The notes: generated by a model from the letters alone, not told the origin. A DNA stretch of 7,630 nucleotides from Desulfovibrio sp. (GCA_014804915.1 JAAUYW010000146.1:1-7630); one strand, 5' to 3'; positions 1-6,348 are shown, numbered from the stretch's first letter. Numbers and translations: made by a program.

Positions 1-728
1 CGGTTTACTGCCTCAAGGCATAATTCCGGCGTCTGTTTGAGTACCCATTGCAGCGCCTGCGGCGAATTGCGGATTGCCGCCAGGCAGATTTCGCGCGATT
101 GCAGGCGCGCATAGCAAAGGGCGCGGCCATTCAGGCGCACTGCTGTCAGGCACAGGCGCTGGGTCTGGTTTTGGATGTATTTGAGTGTAAAAGGGTTGTG
201 TCTCACAGCCAGCATGCAGAGTTCATTCGAGGGTTCGCGCACATGGCGCATGGCGCGGAAATCCTTGCGAATGGCAATCATGCACAGGTCGCGGGACTGG
301 TTTTCCACAAGACTGAGGGCATCGGGCGTTTGCATTATTGCCGCCTTGCAGACTTCCGGCGTCTGGGCGCGCACGTATTTCAGCAGCATCCCATCAGCAT
401 TGACAGCGTCAAGGCACATGCCCATGGTCTGGGTTTCCATGAATTCCAGCACTTCCGGGCGCACCTTGATGGCCTGCAGGCAAAATTCAACCGGCCTGTC
501 CCTGACAAAGTGGATGCATTCGGGGTCTTCCAGAATGGCTTCAAGACAAAGGCGAGGCGTTTGCTCGGCAACATGTTTCAGGGCTTTCGGGTTCTGGCAG
601 ACAGCCGCCATGCAGATTACAGGCGACTGACACTCGGGCGGCACAAGACGCAGATTTTCACCATTTTCGCAAACCAGGGCCATTGCCTCGTCCGGATTGG
701 CCGGATCAGGTTGATTTTTTTTCGCCAT
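1..728 (-). CDS. DUF4116 repeat protein, partial (C-terminus outside window)
   Basis: Open from an ATG at 728 to the window edge, giving 242 codons with no stop, so the C-terminus is missing. After about 34 N-terminal residues (starting MAKKNQPDPANPDEAMALVC) the protein is a strict tandem array of 22-residue units. Nine are complete and a tenth is cut by the edge. Each unit has the pattern T/S-P-x-x-C-h-x-A-h, then a loop, then a second helix ending in V-x-x-Q, for example units beginning TPRLCLEAI, TPEVCKAAI and SREICLAAI. The Cys is kept in every unit. This matches the DUF4116 family, whose domain is a pair of such helical repeats; no biochemical role is known to me. I see no signal peptide or membrane segment, so it is probably cytosolic and may be a binding scaffold (inference). 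The Shine-Dalgarno is weak (AGGCG about 12 bases upstream). A promoter lies in the preceding gap, so it may be transcribed separately from the sugar operon. Confidence 0.85.
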   Translation of the reverse strand, partial: MAKKNQPDPANPDEAMALVCENGENLRLVPPECQSPVICMAAVCQNPKALKHVAEQTPRLCLEAILEDPECIHFVRDRPVEFCLQAIKVRPEVLEFMETQTMGMCLDAVNADGMLLKYVRAQTPEVCKAAIMQTPDALSLVENQSRDLCMIAIRKDFRAMRHVREPSNELCMLAVRHNPFTLKYIQNQTQRLCLTAVRLNGRALCYARLQSREICLAAIRNSPQALQWVLKQTPELCLEAVN

Positions 729-776
729 TTTAATTCATTTCGCCTGGATCAGTTTTTACGTTGCGCCTGTTTGTGC

Positions 777-805
777 AATCTAGCAAAGCGGCCAGTTTCA
801 GGCAA
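777..805 (-). promoter_or_regulatory. Putative sigma70-type promoter of the DUF4116 gene
   Basis: Read on the minus strand, the 119-base gap between the fusion-gene stop (848) and the DUF4116 start (728) contains TTGCCT (805-800), a 17-base spacer and TAGATT (782-777). Each hexamer matches its consensus at 4 of 6 positions with ideal spacing. The predicted start near 770 would leave a leader of about 42 bases. No terminator-like hairpin is visible in the gap, so read-through from the operon is also possible. Confidence 0.4.
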
Positions 806-847
806 GCTGTCCCGGAAAAGGCAGGGCGCCATTTTGCGAATGGATAG

Positions 848-2473
848 CTAAACGTCTTCCGTTTTCTCAAGCTGATCCAGCATCAGCCCAATTACGCGCT
901 GTTTGTTGCCGGCAAAGCTCAGCCGGTTTTGTCTTTCCCAGTAGAGGGCGCGCCGCTTCTGTTTGAGCATTGCCAGAAAAAGATTGCGAATTTTGAGATC
1001 CGAAACAGCATCCATCAGGCCTGCGAAAGCAAAGCCATGCCTCGGGCGGCCAAAGCCGTGCCTGGCTTCGCGTTCATGCGTTGCCAGCACAATGCCCGGA
1101 ACCCGCATGTGCGCAAGCTCATAGACTGTGCGTCCGGCAGAGCAGATGGCCAGATCTGCCCCTTCCATCATGCGGCTCATTATGTTTGTGGCCCAGGTAA
1201 AGCTGATCAGTGGATTTTCCAGCTCACGCAGCCGTTGTTCGAGCGCTTCCCTGTGCGCATATCCAGGCCCCGCGACAATACGGATGGCAATGCCAAGGGC
1301 TCGGCAAATTGACTCCACTATATTCAGAACGCGCATGGTTTCATTGCGCTGGTCCGTGCCGCCAAAAGTGATCAGCAGGGTCTGCGCCTGGGAACGCAGC
1401 GGATTGCGCGTGGCATGGACAAATTCATCGCGCAGGCAAAAATAGTCTGGTCCGCAGCGAACGCGCGGCGAATCCTCGCTTGCATCGTATAGCGCGTTGA
1501 TCACCAGGCTGGCCAGCTGCGCGCCTGGCCCCTCATCCTCGAAATTGACGCAGCGCGCGCCCGCCTGAAGCAAGGGGCGCATATACGTTTCCGAAGTGTT
1601 GAGAAAGTCATTCACAACAAGATCCGGACGCTGGGCCAGAACCGTTGCCGCCAGGGGCTCATCGCCCTGGCGCACGACGTGATAATCGCGGCTGGCGACG
1701 CTTTCAACTGCAAGGCCGCTCTGCGCTGTGCAGACGAATGTGATTTTATGCGCGCTGATTTCATGCGCAAGCATGAGGCTGCGATAAACATGGCCCATGC
1801 CGATTGCGGGATAGCCTGCCACGACAAAGACTATATGGCGACGTTCCAGCAGGCGCTCGCAAATCCACCAGTCCTGATAGCCAAGAATCTCCAGGCCGCG
1901 CTCATTGAGAAAAAATGGAATGGTTTTCGCAGCGCGCGGCCTCTGGCTGGCGAACATGTCCAGGGGCAGCATGATGAGGGCTCGCGTTTCCACCACATGA
2001 CTTTGGCCGGCGTCAGTTTCTGCGAGCAGCTCTTCCAGGCCTTCGCTTTGATTGCGCCAGAGCCTTTGCTGGACCTTGCGCACAGTGATCAAACTCGCGC
2101 CATTGCTTTCAAGATATTTCTGCCAGGCCTCCTCGATATCGATCCAGGTCAGCAGCGGACAGGAAGGCCGCAAGATTATGCAATGCCGATAATCCCTGGC
2201 AAGGCCAGTCAGCAGCTCGCGCATTTCGGAAACAATATCCCAGCTCTGAAAGCGCAAAGGCGGATTGAGGATGAAACGGGTAGCGCTCCGTTCGCAGATA
2301 AGCGAGATCTCCTCGCTGTCTGTCAGGGTGATAATATCTTCGCCGCTGGCGCAGGCCCGGGCTGTATTCAGGGCGCGTTCAATAAGCGTGATGCCGGCAA
2401 GCTTTTTGACCAGCTGGTCAGGGATGACTGCGTTTTTCTTGATTGCAGGTATTACTATGCAACGTTCTTTCAC
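848..2473 (-). CDS. Fusion of NeuA/PseF-like cytidylyltransferase domain and PseG/SpsG-like domain
   Basis: 541 residues. Residues 1-205 follow the CMP-sialic acid synthetase fold: opening strand CIVIPA, TDSEEI at 51-56 and LRPSCPLL at 101-108 in place of the usual LQPTSPLR. Several family hallmarks are altered. RGGSK after the first strand is replaced by IKKNA, the Gln of LQP by Arg, and the Asp-rich metal motif near the domain end by ILGYQDWW, so catalysis is uncertain. Residues 212-541 resemble PseG/SpsG, which cleave UDP from UDP-2,4-diacetamido sugars: GMGHVYR at 225-231 with the catalytic-type His228, LLITFGGTD at 366-374 and CSAGRTVYE at 444-452. The start is GTG at 2473, overlapping the aminotransferase stop as GTGA, which indicates translational coupling. 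Expected role: late steps of an amino-sugar or ulosonic acid pathway, cytosolic. It could equally be a glycosyltransferase-like protein with a vestigial N-domain. Confidence 0.8.
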   Translation of the reverse strand: MKERCIVIPAIKKNAVIPDQLVKKLAGITLIERALNTARACASGEDIITLTDSEEISLICERSATRFILNPPLRFQSWDIVSEMRELLTGLARDYRHCIILRPSCPLLTWIDIEEAWQKYLESNGASLITVRKVQQRLWRNQSEGLEELLAETDAGQSHVVETRALIMLPLDMFASQRPRAAKTIPFFLNERGLEILGYQDWWICERLLERRHIVFVVAGYPAIGMGHVYRSLMLAHEISAHKITFVCTAQSGLAVESVASRDYHVVRQGDEPLAATVLAQRPDLVVNDFLNTSETYMRPLLQAGARCVNFEDEGPGAQLASLVINALYDASEDSPRVRCGPDYFCLRDEFVHATRNPLRSQAQTLLITFGGTDQRNETMRVLNIVESICRALGIAIRIVAGPGYAHREALEQRLRELENPLISFTWATNIMSRMMEGADLAICSAGRTVYELAHMRVPGIVLATHEREARHGFGRPRHGFAFAGLMDAVSDLKIRNLFLAMLKQKRRALYWERQNRLSFAGNKQRVIGLMLDQLEKTEDV

Positions 2474-3663
2474 GCCTGGCGCAACTCTTCAAGCGTTTGA
2501 CGTATGGAGGCAATGAGATATTCAAATTCGTCATCGCCAAGCCAGTGCTGGAACGGAAAGCTGACCATAGTGTCAAAAAAGGCATCTGCCTGGGGACAGT
2601 CCGCCTTGCCATAGCCAAGCTTTCTGTAGAAATCATAGCGATTGAGAGGCAGATACTGGACAACGCATTTGATTCCCTTTTCGTCATGCATCCTGGCCAT
2701 AAAGCGGTCGCGCAGTTTCTGGCCCCCCTTCATTCTGGCTGCAAGCAAATGATAATTATGCCGGCTGTCTGGCACCCTGTGGAATTCCAGTTCCGGAAAA
2801 TCGGCAAGCGCGTCAATGAGCCTGATGGCGCGGCCGCGTTTCTGGGCATTGATCTCGTCTATCCGGTCAAGCATTTTTGCCCCGAGAGCGCATTCCACTT
2901 CACCGATGCTGTAATTGGAGGGCATTAATGGCCTGCCATTGAGCATTGGCAAATCCACATTGCCCATTGCCGGCGTCCAGTAATTTGGCCGGTCATCCCC
3001 GTAGGGGCAGTGGCCGTTGTGCCTGAGCATTGGCACCAGTTTTCTCGTTTCAGGCTCAGCCACATATAGCATGCCGCCTTCGCCCAAGGTGGTGAGATTT
3101 TTATGGGAATGGAAGGAGAAAATCGCCATGTCGCCAAAGGAGCCGGCTTTTTTGCCATTGATATCCGCGCCAATCGCCTGGGCTGCGTCCTCAATGCAAA
3201 TCAGTCTGTTTTTTGCGCAAAGTTCCATGATTTCAGGCATGTCAGCAACATAGCCATAGAGGTGCACCGGCACTACGGCGCGGGTTCGGGGGGTTATGAC
3301 CTTTTCGATTGTTTCTGCTGTAACCACCCGCGTAAGGGGATCAATGTCAGCCCAGACTGGCGTGGCTCCGTGCTTGATAAAAGGATAGGCCGAGGCGGTA
3401 AAAGTGTGGGAAGGAATTATTATTTCATCACCGGGCTTGAAATCGCATAGCTGGGCGGCCAGTTCAAGCGCTGCGCAGCCATTCATGACTGCAAAGCAGC
3501 TGCCTTCCTCCACGTTCTGGTATTGGCTGAACTTGCGCTCAAATTCAGCCATATATCTGCCTTGTGTGAGCGGCTCGGCAGTGCGCATGGCTTCCACAAC
3601 TGTGGCGATCTCATCTTCGGTATATTTTATCGCCCTGCCGCTGAAATTAATTTTTTGCTTCAT
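2470..3663 (-). CDS. DegT/DnrJ/EryC1/StrS-family PLP sugar aminotransferase
   Basis: 397 residues from the ATG at 3663, the usual length for the family. Family landmarks are in order: LTQGRYMAEFE at 32-42, NGCAALELAA at 61-70 (the usual SGTAAL Thr is Cys), KPGDEIIIPSHTF at 76-88, VPVHLYG at 131-137, EDAAQA at 158-163 with the pyridine-N Asp159, and FSFHSHKNLTTLGEGG at 182-197 with the PLP Lys188. Such enzymes transfer an amino group, usually from glutamate, to a keto or aldehyde sugar. Next to a KdnB-like oxidase, the likely substrate is the aldehyde that enzyme makes, as in the KdnA step of Kdo8N synthesis; a PseC-like role on a 4-keto nucleotide sugar is the alternative. A TTG 14 codons upstream is in frame but lies inside the preceding small gene, and the residues it adds do not fit the family. 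The 5' end overlaps that gene by 17 bases; the 3' end overlaps the fusion gene. Confidence 0.88.
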   Translation of the reverse strand: MKQKINFSGRAIKYTEDEIATVVEAMRTAEPLTQGRYMAEFERKFSQYQNVEEGSCFAVMNGCAALELAAQLCDFKPGDEIIIPSHTFTASAYPFIKHGATPVWADIDPLTRVVTAETIEKVITPRTRAVVPVHLYGYVADMPEIMELCAKNRLICIEDAAQAIGADINGKKAGSFGDMAIFSFHSHKNLTTLGEGGMLYVAEPETRKLVPMLRHNGHCPYGDDRPNYWTPAMGNVDLPMLNGRPLMPSNYSIGEVECALGAKMLDRIDEINAQKRGRAIRLIDALADFPELEFHRVPDSRHNYHLLAARMKGGQKLRDRFMARMHDEKGIKCVVQYLPLNRYDFYRKLGYGKADCPQADAFFDTMVSFPFQHWLGDDEFEYLIASIRQTLEELRQA

Positions 3664-4008
3664 TGCCGGCGCCTTTTGCCCTTGCCGCTGCAAGGGCCTG
3701 TTCAAAGATCACGGGATGGGCTTCATAATAATTGTAATAGGCAATCGCGCAAGTAGCGATGTCTATTTCCCTGCCTGCGACGCGGAAGAATTCCCGCCCT
3801 TTAAAATCAAACAGATTGTGGTTGCGCGTGATGATTGGCCACGAGTTGAAGCCAAACCCCCATTCGTATAAACCGGAGCGCACTTTTCTATTTGCCAGGC
3901 GGCAGAAGCAGGCACGGTTCCTGATTCGCGCAGCGCGTCAAGAAGTTTTCCAAGAAGAAAGGCCAGCCTGTCAGCGACGCAATTGCCAAGAATTATCAGC
4001 CTGCGCAT
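3647..4008 (-). pseudogene. Small unrecognised gene, apparently split by a -1 frameshift
   Basis: Two overlapping frames fill the gap between the dehydrogenase and the aminotransferase. The 5' part starts at ATG 4008, with AGGGGAG eight bases upstream, and begins MRRLIILGNCVADRLAFLL, a strand-turn-helix opening reminiscent of WcbI-type GNC proteins (weak resemblance). After about 50 sensible residues it turns into Ser/Thr/Arg-rich sequence, ending at 3763. The other frame carries a convincing C-terminal part (FNSWPIITRNHN, then FKGREFFRVAGREIDIA and AYYNYYEAHP), ending with TAA at 3647, 17 bases inside the aminotransferase gene. Adding one G to the G5 run (plus-strand C5, 3857-3861) joins them into a 120-residue protein. 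So this is either a fresh frameshift, a sequencing error, or two small genes, the second using GTG at 3883. Function is not recognised; position suggests a part in the same sugar pathway. Confidence 0.5.
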
Positions 4009-4041
4009 GGGCGGGGCTCCCCTGCGCAGGCCGTATTTAAC

Positions 4042-5124
4042 TCACATCTGTTTGAAGCGGTCGATGACATTTTCTTTGGTGAGAATTTCGCGGTACTTTT
4101 CGCCAAGCTTGTTCATTAAAGGTTTCTCGTGAACGATGCTGGCCTCATAGAGCTGATCATATTGCTCAGGGCTGAGATTTGCGCAAATGCCCTTTTTGAG
4201 CGTGATGCCCTGCTTGCTCATCATTTCATTGAAAATCCTGTAAGGCTCGGGGTAAATATCTCCCAGCACTGACAGGGCGTAGCAATTGGCGAGGCCATGA
4301 TGCATGCCAAGCACAATGCTCAATCCCGCGGAGAATGGATGGACCACTCCTACGAACCCGGCCGCCATGCCGCCCTTGTAGGAAGCGATCATCAGTTTTT
4401 CGCGGTTATCATTGCTCATCATGTCGTCGGAAAGAAAAACTTCCTTGGTCAGCTCAAGAGCCTTTTCAGCGAATGCGTCGGTTATCTTGTTGCGATACTG
4501 CCCATCCAGATATTCAAAGCAGTGCATAAAGCAGTCAACGCCAGTGTAAAAATACTGGTCGCGCGGCGCCGTCATGGGCAGACGCGGATCAAGAAGCACC
4601 TGATCGAACATGGAGTAGTCGGAATTCATGCCGAGCTTGATGCCTTTCTTTTTGTTCGTCATGATTCCTGTGCGCGAGGTTTCCGAGCCAGTGCCAGAGA
4701 GCGTGGGGATGGCGACCTTGTAGGGAGCGGGATTCTTGACCAGATCCCAGCCCTGATAATCAGCCGCGTCGCCAGGATTGGTCAAAAGGTTGCCTACGCA
4801 TTTGCAGGTATCCATTGTGGAGCCCCCGCCCAGAGCGATCAGCGCGCAAGCCTTTTTGCCATTTAAAAATTTCTTTGCTTCGGAGGCATATTTATCCACA
4901 CTCTCGCAGGTGGGCTCGTCTGTCGTGTCCACGAAAATCCGCATATCCCATTCCAGAATGGGCACGCGCTGAACAAGATCGGTTTTCTTGAAAAAATGAT
5001 CAATGAAATAGATGACAGGCGCATCCGGCATTGCATCGCGCTGGGGAATCATCAGCTCGTGCAATTGATCGAGGGCGCCATCGCCTATCATGTAGTAGCC
5101 AACATTTTTTGCATTGCGATACAT
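4042..5124 (-). CDS. kdnB: Iron-containing alcohol dehydrogenase, KdnB-like (Kdo 8-oxidase family)
   Basis: 360 residues from the ATG at 5124, chosen because GTGAGGT sits four bases upstream and the family's N-terminus (MYRNAKNVGYYMIGDGAL) begins there. The frame stays open 73 codons further, but that part does not look like the family. Group III (iron) alcohol dehydrogenase marks are clear: the nucleotide loop GGGS at 99-102, PTLSGTGSE at 140-148, and metal ligands in DCFMH (Asp197, His201), VVHPFSAGLS (His262) and MHHGLAN (His275/276). FVDTTDEP, DYQGWDLVK, PRDQYFYTG and GICANLSPEQ fit what I remember of Shewanella KdnB, which oxidises C8 of 3-deoxy-D-manno-octulosonate before amination. It is the first gene of the operon. 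The exact substrate is inferred: other polyol or sugar oxidations are possible. No signal peptide is seen, so it is cytosolic. Confidence 0.85.
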   Translation of the reverse strand: MYRNAKNVGYYMIGDGALDQLHELMIPQRDAMPDAPVIYFIDHFFKKTDLVQRVPILEWDMRIFVDTTDEPTCESVDKYASEAKKFLNGKKACALIALGGGSTMDTCKCVGNLLTNPGDAADYQGWDLVKNPAPYKVAIPTLSGTGSETSRTGIMTNKKKGIKLGMNSDYSMFDQVLLDPRLPMTAPRDQYFYTGVDCFMHCFEYLDGQYRNKITDAFAEKALELTKEVFLSDDMMSNDNREKLMIASYKGGMAAGFVGVVHPFSAGLSIVLGMHHGLANCYALSVLGDIYPEPYRIFNEMMSKQGITLKKGICANLSPEQYDQLYEASIVHEKPLMNKLGEKYREILTKENVIDRFKQM

Positions 5125-5174
5125 TGTTACCTCACGGTTAAATGGGAGACTTGAACGCGCGTCGCTGGCCTCCC

Positions 5175-5204
5175 AGCATACCTTATCAAACGGCAAATTC
5201 GCAA
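5175..5204 (-). promoter_or_regulatory. Putative promoter of the dehydrogenase-led operon
   Basis: On the minus strand: TTGCGA (5204-5199), an 18-base spacer and TATGCT (5180-5175). A start near 5168 gives a leader of about 44 bases before the ATG at 5124. The same TATGCT -10 hexamer occurs in the candidate promoter of the divergent mucR-type gene. Hexamer matches are modest (4 of 6 each). Confidence 0.35.
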
Positions 5205-5381
5205 GGGCAATTATTGCGGTTTTTACAGGGGAGGGGATATTGAAAAAGGCAGCCCCATGAGCATCTAAATAAAGTCCGGAAAAATGGCCTTGTTCAGAAT
5301 TGTTCTCTGCAGGAAATTTGTAAAAAACCGTCCTGACAGCCAATTGGGAGAGAATCAGTAAAATATTTGGAGGTATTTCTA

Positions 5382-5410
5382 TTGCAAGAGCGTTAAATTG
5401 TGTTTATGCT
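5382..5410 (+). promoter_or_regulatory. Putative promoter of the MucR-family gene
   Basis: TTGCAA (5382-5387), a 17-base spacer and TATGCT (5405-5410), followed by a leader of roughly 38 bases to the ATG at 5455. Each hexamer agrees with the sigma70 consensus at 4 of 6 bases and the spacing is ideal. The AT-rich segment just upstream (5360-5380) could act as an UP element or a regulator-binding patch. Confidence 0.45.
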
Positions 5411-5454
5411 TGTTGCGGATTTGTTTGACCTGTAATCAACAGAGAGGTGAATTA

Positions 5455-5940
5455 ATGGCGCTCGAGGACAAGGAAATTTTCAGGGCTGTTTGTGAGAAGT
5501 TTCAGGACCAGCCCATGGAATTCATAATGGCCCAGTATGCGAAGGCCAAGCACATGAATATGGAGATTGAGAGACTGACTCACTGGGATCTCAAGGACTC
5601 GGAGGAGCCGGAAGAAGCGGAAGTAGTAACAGAAGCTGAGGTTGAAGAGGTTGAGGCCGCGCCCAGAAAGAAGCTTACAAAACGGCGCCTGATCATGGAT
5701 CCCGCGGCTTCCATTACAGATGATGCCATTTATTGTTGCGTTTGTGGAGCGGAGTTCCAGAGTCTTACCAGGAAGCATCTTGCAAAGCATGATACAACGC
5801 CTGAAGAGTACAGGAAAGTATGCGGCTTTGCGCCGGATACTCCCCTCATGTCCAAAAAGCGTTTTGCTGATTCCAAAAAGATAATAGCCAGGGCCCAGGA
5901 AGCGCGCCTTAAAAAGCGTGACAGCGAAGCAGCGGAATAA
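5455..5940 (+). CDS. mucR: MucR/Ros-family zinc-finger transcriptional regulator
   Basis: 161 residues from the ATG at 5455, selected over an upstream in-frame ATG at 5398 because GAGGTG lies five bases before it. The upstream ATG also precedes the predicted -10 box. Residues 1-45 form a helical N-terminal domain, as in MucR oligomerisation regions. Residues 49-70 are a strongly acidic linker and 71-78 a basic patch. The Ros-type finger follows: Cys94, Cys97, His108, His112 (C-x2-C-x10-H-x3-H), then TTPEEYRKVCGFAPDTPLMS and a Lys/Arg-rich helix. Ros itself has nine residues between the second Cys and first His; ten is the spacing I associate with the Desulfovibrio form. These proteins bind AT-rich DNA and in alphaproteobacteria control exopolysaccharide, LPS and motility genes, often with autoregulation. 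The divergent position suggests control of the sugar operon (inference). A strong terminator follows directly. Confidence 0.92.
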   Translation: MALEDKEIFRAVCEKFQDQPMEFIMAQYAKAKHMNMEIERLTHWDLKDSEEPEEAEVVTEAEVEEVEAAPRKKLTKRRLIMDPAASITDDAIYCCVCGAEFQSLTRKHLAKHDTTPEEYRKVCGFAPDTPLMSKKRFADSKKIIARAQEARLKKRDSEAAE

Positions 5941-5948
5941 ATCATGTT

Positions 5949-5978
5949 GGGCTGTCCGCAAGGACAGCCCGATTTTAT
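5949..5978 (+). terminator. Rho-independent terminator of the MucR-family gene
   Basis: A perfect 9-bp GC-rich stem, GGGCTGTCC (5949-5957) with GGACAGCCC (5962-5970), closed by a stable GCAA tetraloop and followed by GATTTTAT. It begins nine bases after the stop codon. The opposite strand lacks a T-run after the stem, so it should work only on plus-strand transcripts. Confidence 0.9.
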
Positions 5979-5979
5979 A

Positions 5980-6104
5980 ATGAGTGGCAGTTTTGATCCT
6001 GGCTTCAAACGATCCTTCAATCGGGTCGTTGAACAGGCAGGGTTGCTCTATCCGGTTCGAATGTACGATATGAGATGCTGGCAGCCACCATGTTGTTGAC
6101 CGGC
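5980..6104 (+). pseudogene. Remnant of a tyrosine recombinase (phage-type integrase) C-terminal domain
   Basis: In one frame from 5980 the sequence reads FDPGFKRSFNRVVEQAGLL and then YPVRMYDMR. This matches the segment before and including box II of tyrosine recombinases, where the family has RPYDLRH or HDLRH. The frame then breaks. In the next frame, from 6075, LAATMLLTG continues the expected helix (AATLLL.G). About four bases are missing around 6073-6075, removing the conserved His after the Arg. The catalytic N-terminal Arg region and the C-terminal Tyr region are absent, so this is a dead fragment of roughly 40 residues. The next codons belong to IS66. Confidence 0.6.
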
Positions 6105-6340
6105 ACACGTGTGAATGGCGGCATCTGCTGGCTGCATTCAGCCTGCAATGAGAACTATACCTGGCTGACGATGCAGGAAAAACGTGGCCGGGAGGGAATG
6201 GAGAAAGCTGGGTTCCTGCCTTCTTATACTGGCGCAATCATTCATGACTGCTGGGCGCCATACTCGTAAGGCACGGCCTTTGCAAGTCTCGCCTGCTTCG
6301 TGAACGGATGCTGCCGGCTTGGATATGGCACATGAGGACG
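6101..6340 (+). mobile_element. Degenerate internal fragment of an IS66-family transposase
   Basis: From about 6101 the frame reads TGTRVNGGICWLHSACNENY, then MQEKRGREGMEKAGFLPSYTG and AIIHDCWAPYS. These match the IS66 transposase core segment DETGxRVxGKLHWLH, KRGxEAMDxIGILP and HDxWKPY, which carries catalytic acidic residues. The first acidic pair (DE of DETG) is missing at the junction, while the Asp of HDCW is kept. A stop at 6267-6269 interrupts the frame. One base later, RHGLCKSRLLRER continues the family's HALCNAHLLREL segment, so a frameshift lies near 6263. Neither IS66 terminal inverted repeat nor the accessory orfs were found, so this is an immobile internal scrap. Confidence 0.78.
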
Positions 6341-6348
6341 AGCCACAG

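Larger units (their letters stand above)
5125..5454. promoter_or_regulatory. Divergent control region between the sugar operon and the mucR-type gene
   Basis: A 330-base stretch with no convincing gene, although one minus-strand frame stays open from 5343 into the dehydrogenase. It is rich in A/T tracts, such as those around 5221, 5280 and 5328, a composition MucR/Ros proteins often prefer. One candidate promoter faces each way and they are listed separately. I found no long inverted repeat that would mark a specific operator. Confidence 0.5.

Noticed and set aside
748..831. 27-codon minus-strand open frame beginning MAPCLFRDSLPETG in the gap before the DUF4116 gene
   Set aside because: No ribosome-binding site and it spans the likely promoter of the DUF4116 gene; probably chance.
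48..851. Long plus-strand open frame (267 codons) at the left end
   Set aside because: It is the antisense of the 22-residue repeat gene; the 66-base period keeps an opposite frame free of stops. Its translation has no family features, while the minus-strand frame is a clear DUF4116 array.
1679..2500. Plus-strand open frame of 273 codons
   Set aside because: Antisense shadow of the fusion gene, whose minus-strand translation carries recognisable domain motifs throughout.
3664..3705. TTG start extending the aminotransferase by 14 residues
   Set aside because: The extension lies in another frame of the preceding small gene and does not match the family N-terminus; the ATG at 3663 gives a normal length.
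5369..5396. GGAGGT followed by TTG and a four-codon frame upstream of the MucR-type gene
   Set aside because: The TTG coincides with the predicted -35 box, so it would lie upstream of the transcript start; the purine run is likely incidental.
5452..6237. Minus-strand open frame of 261 codons opposite the MucR-type gene
   Set aside because: It runs across the MucR gene, its terminator and the recombinase/IS66 scraps, and its translation lacks protein-family character.
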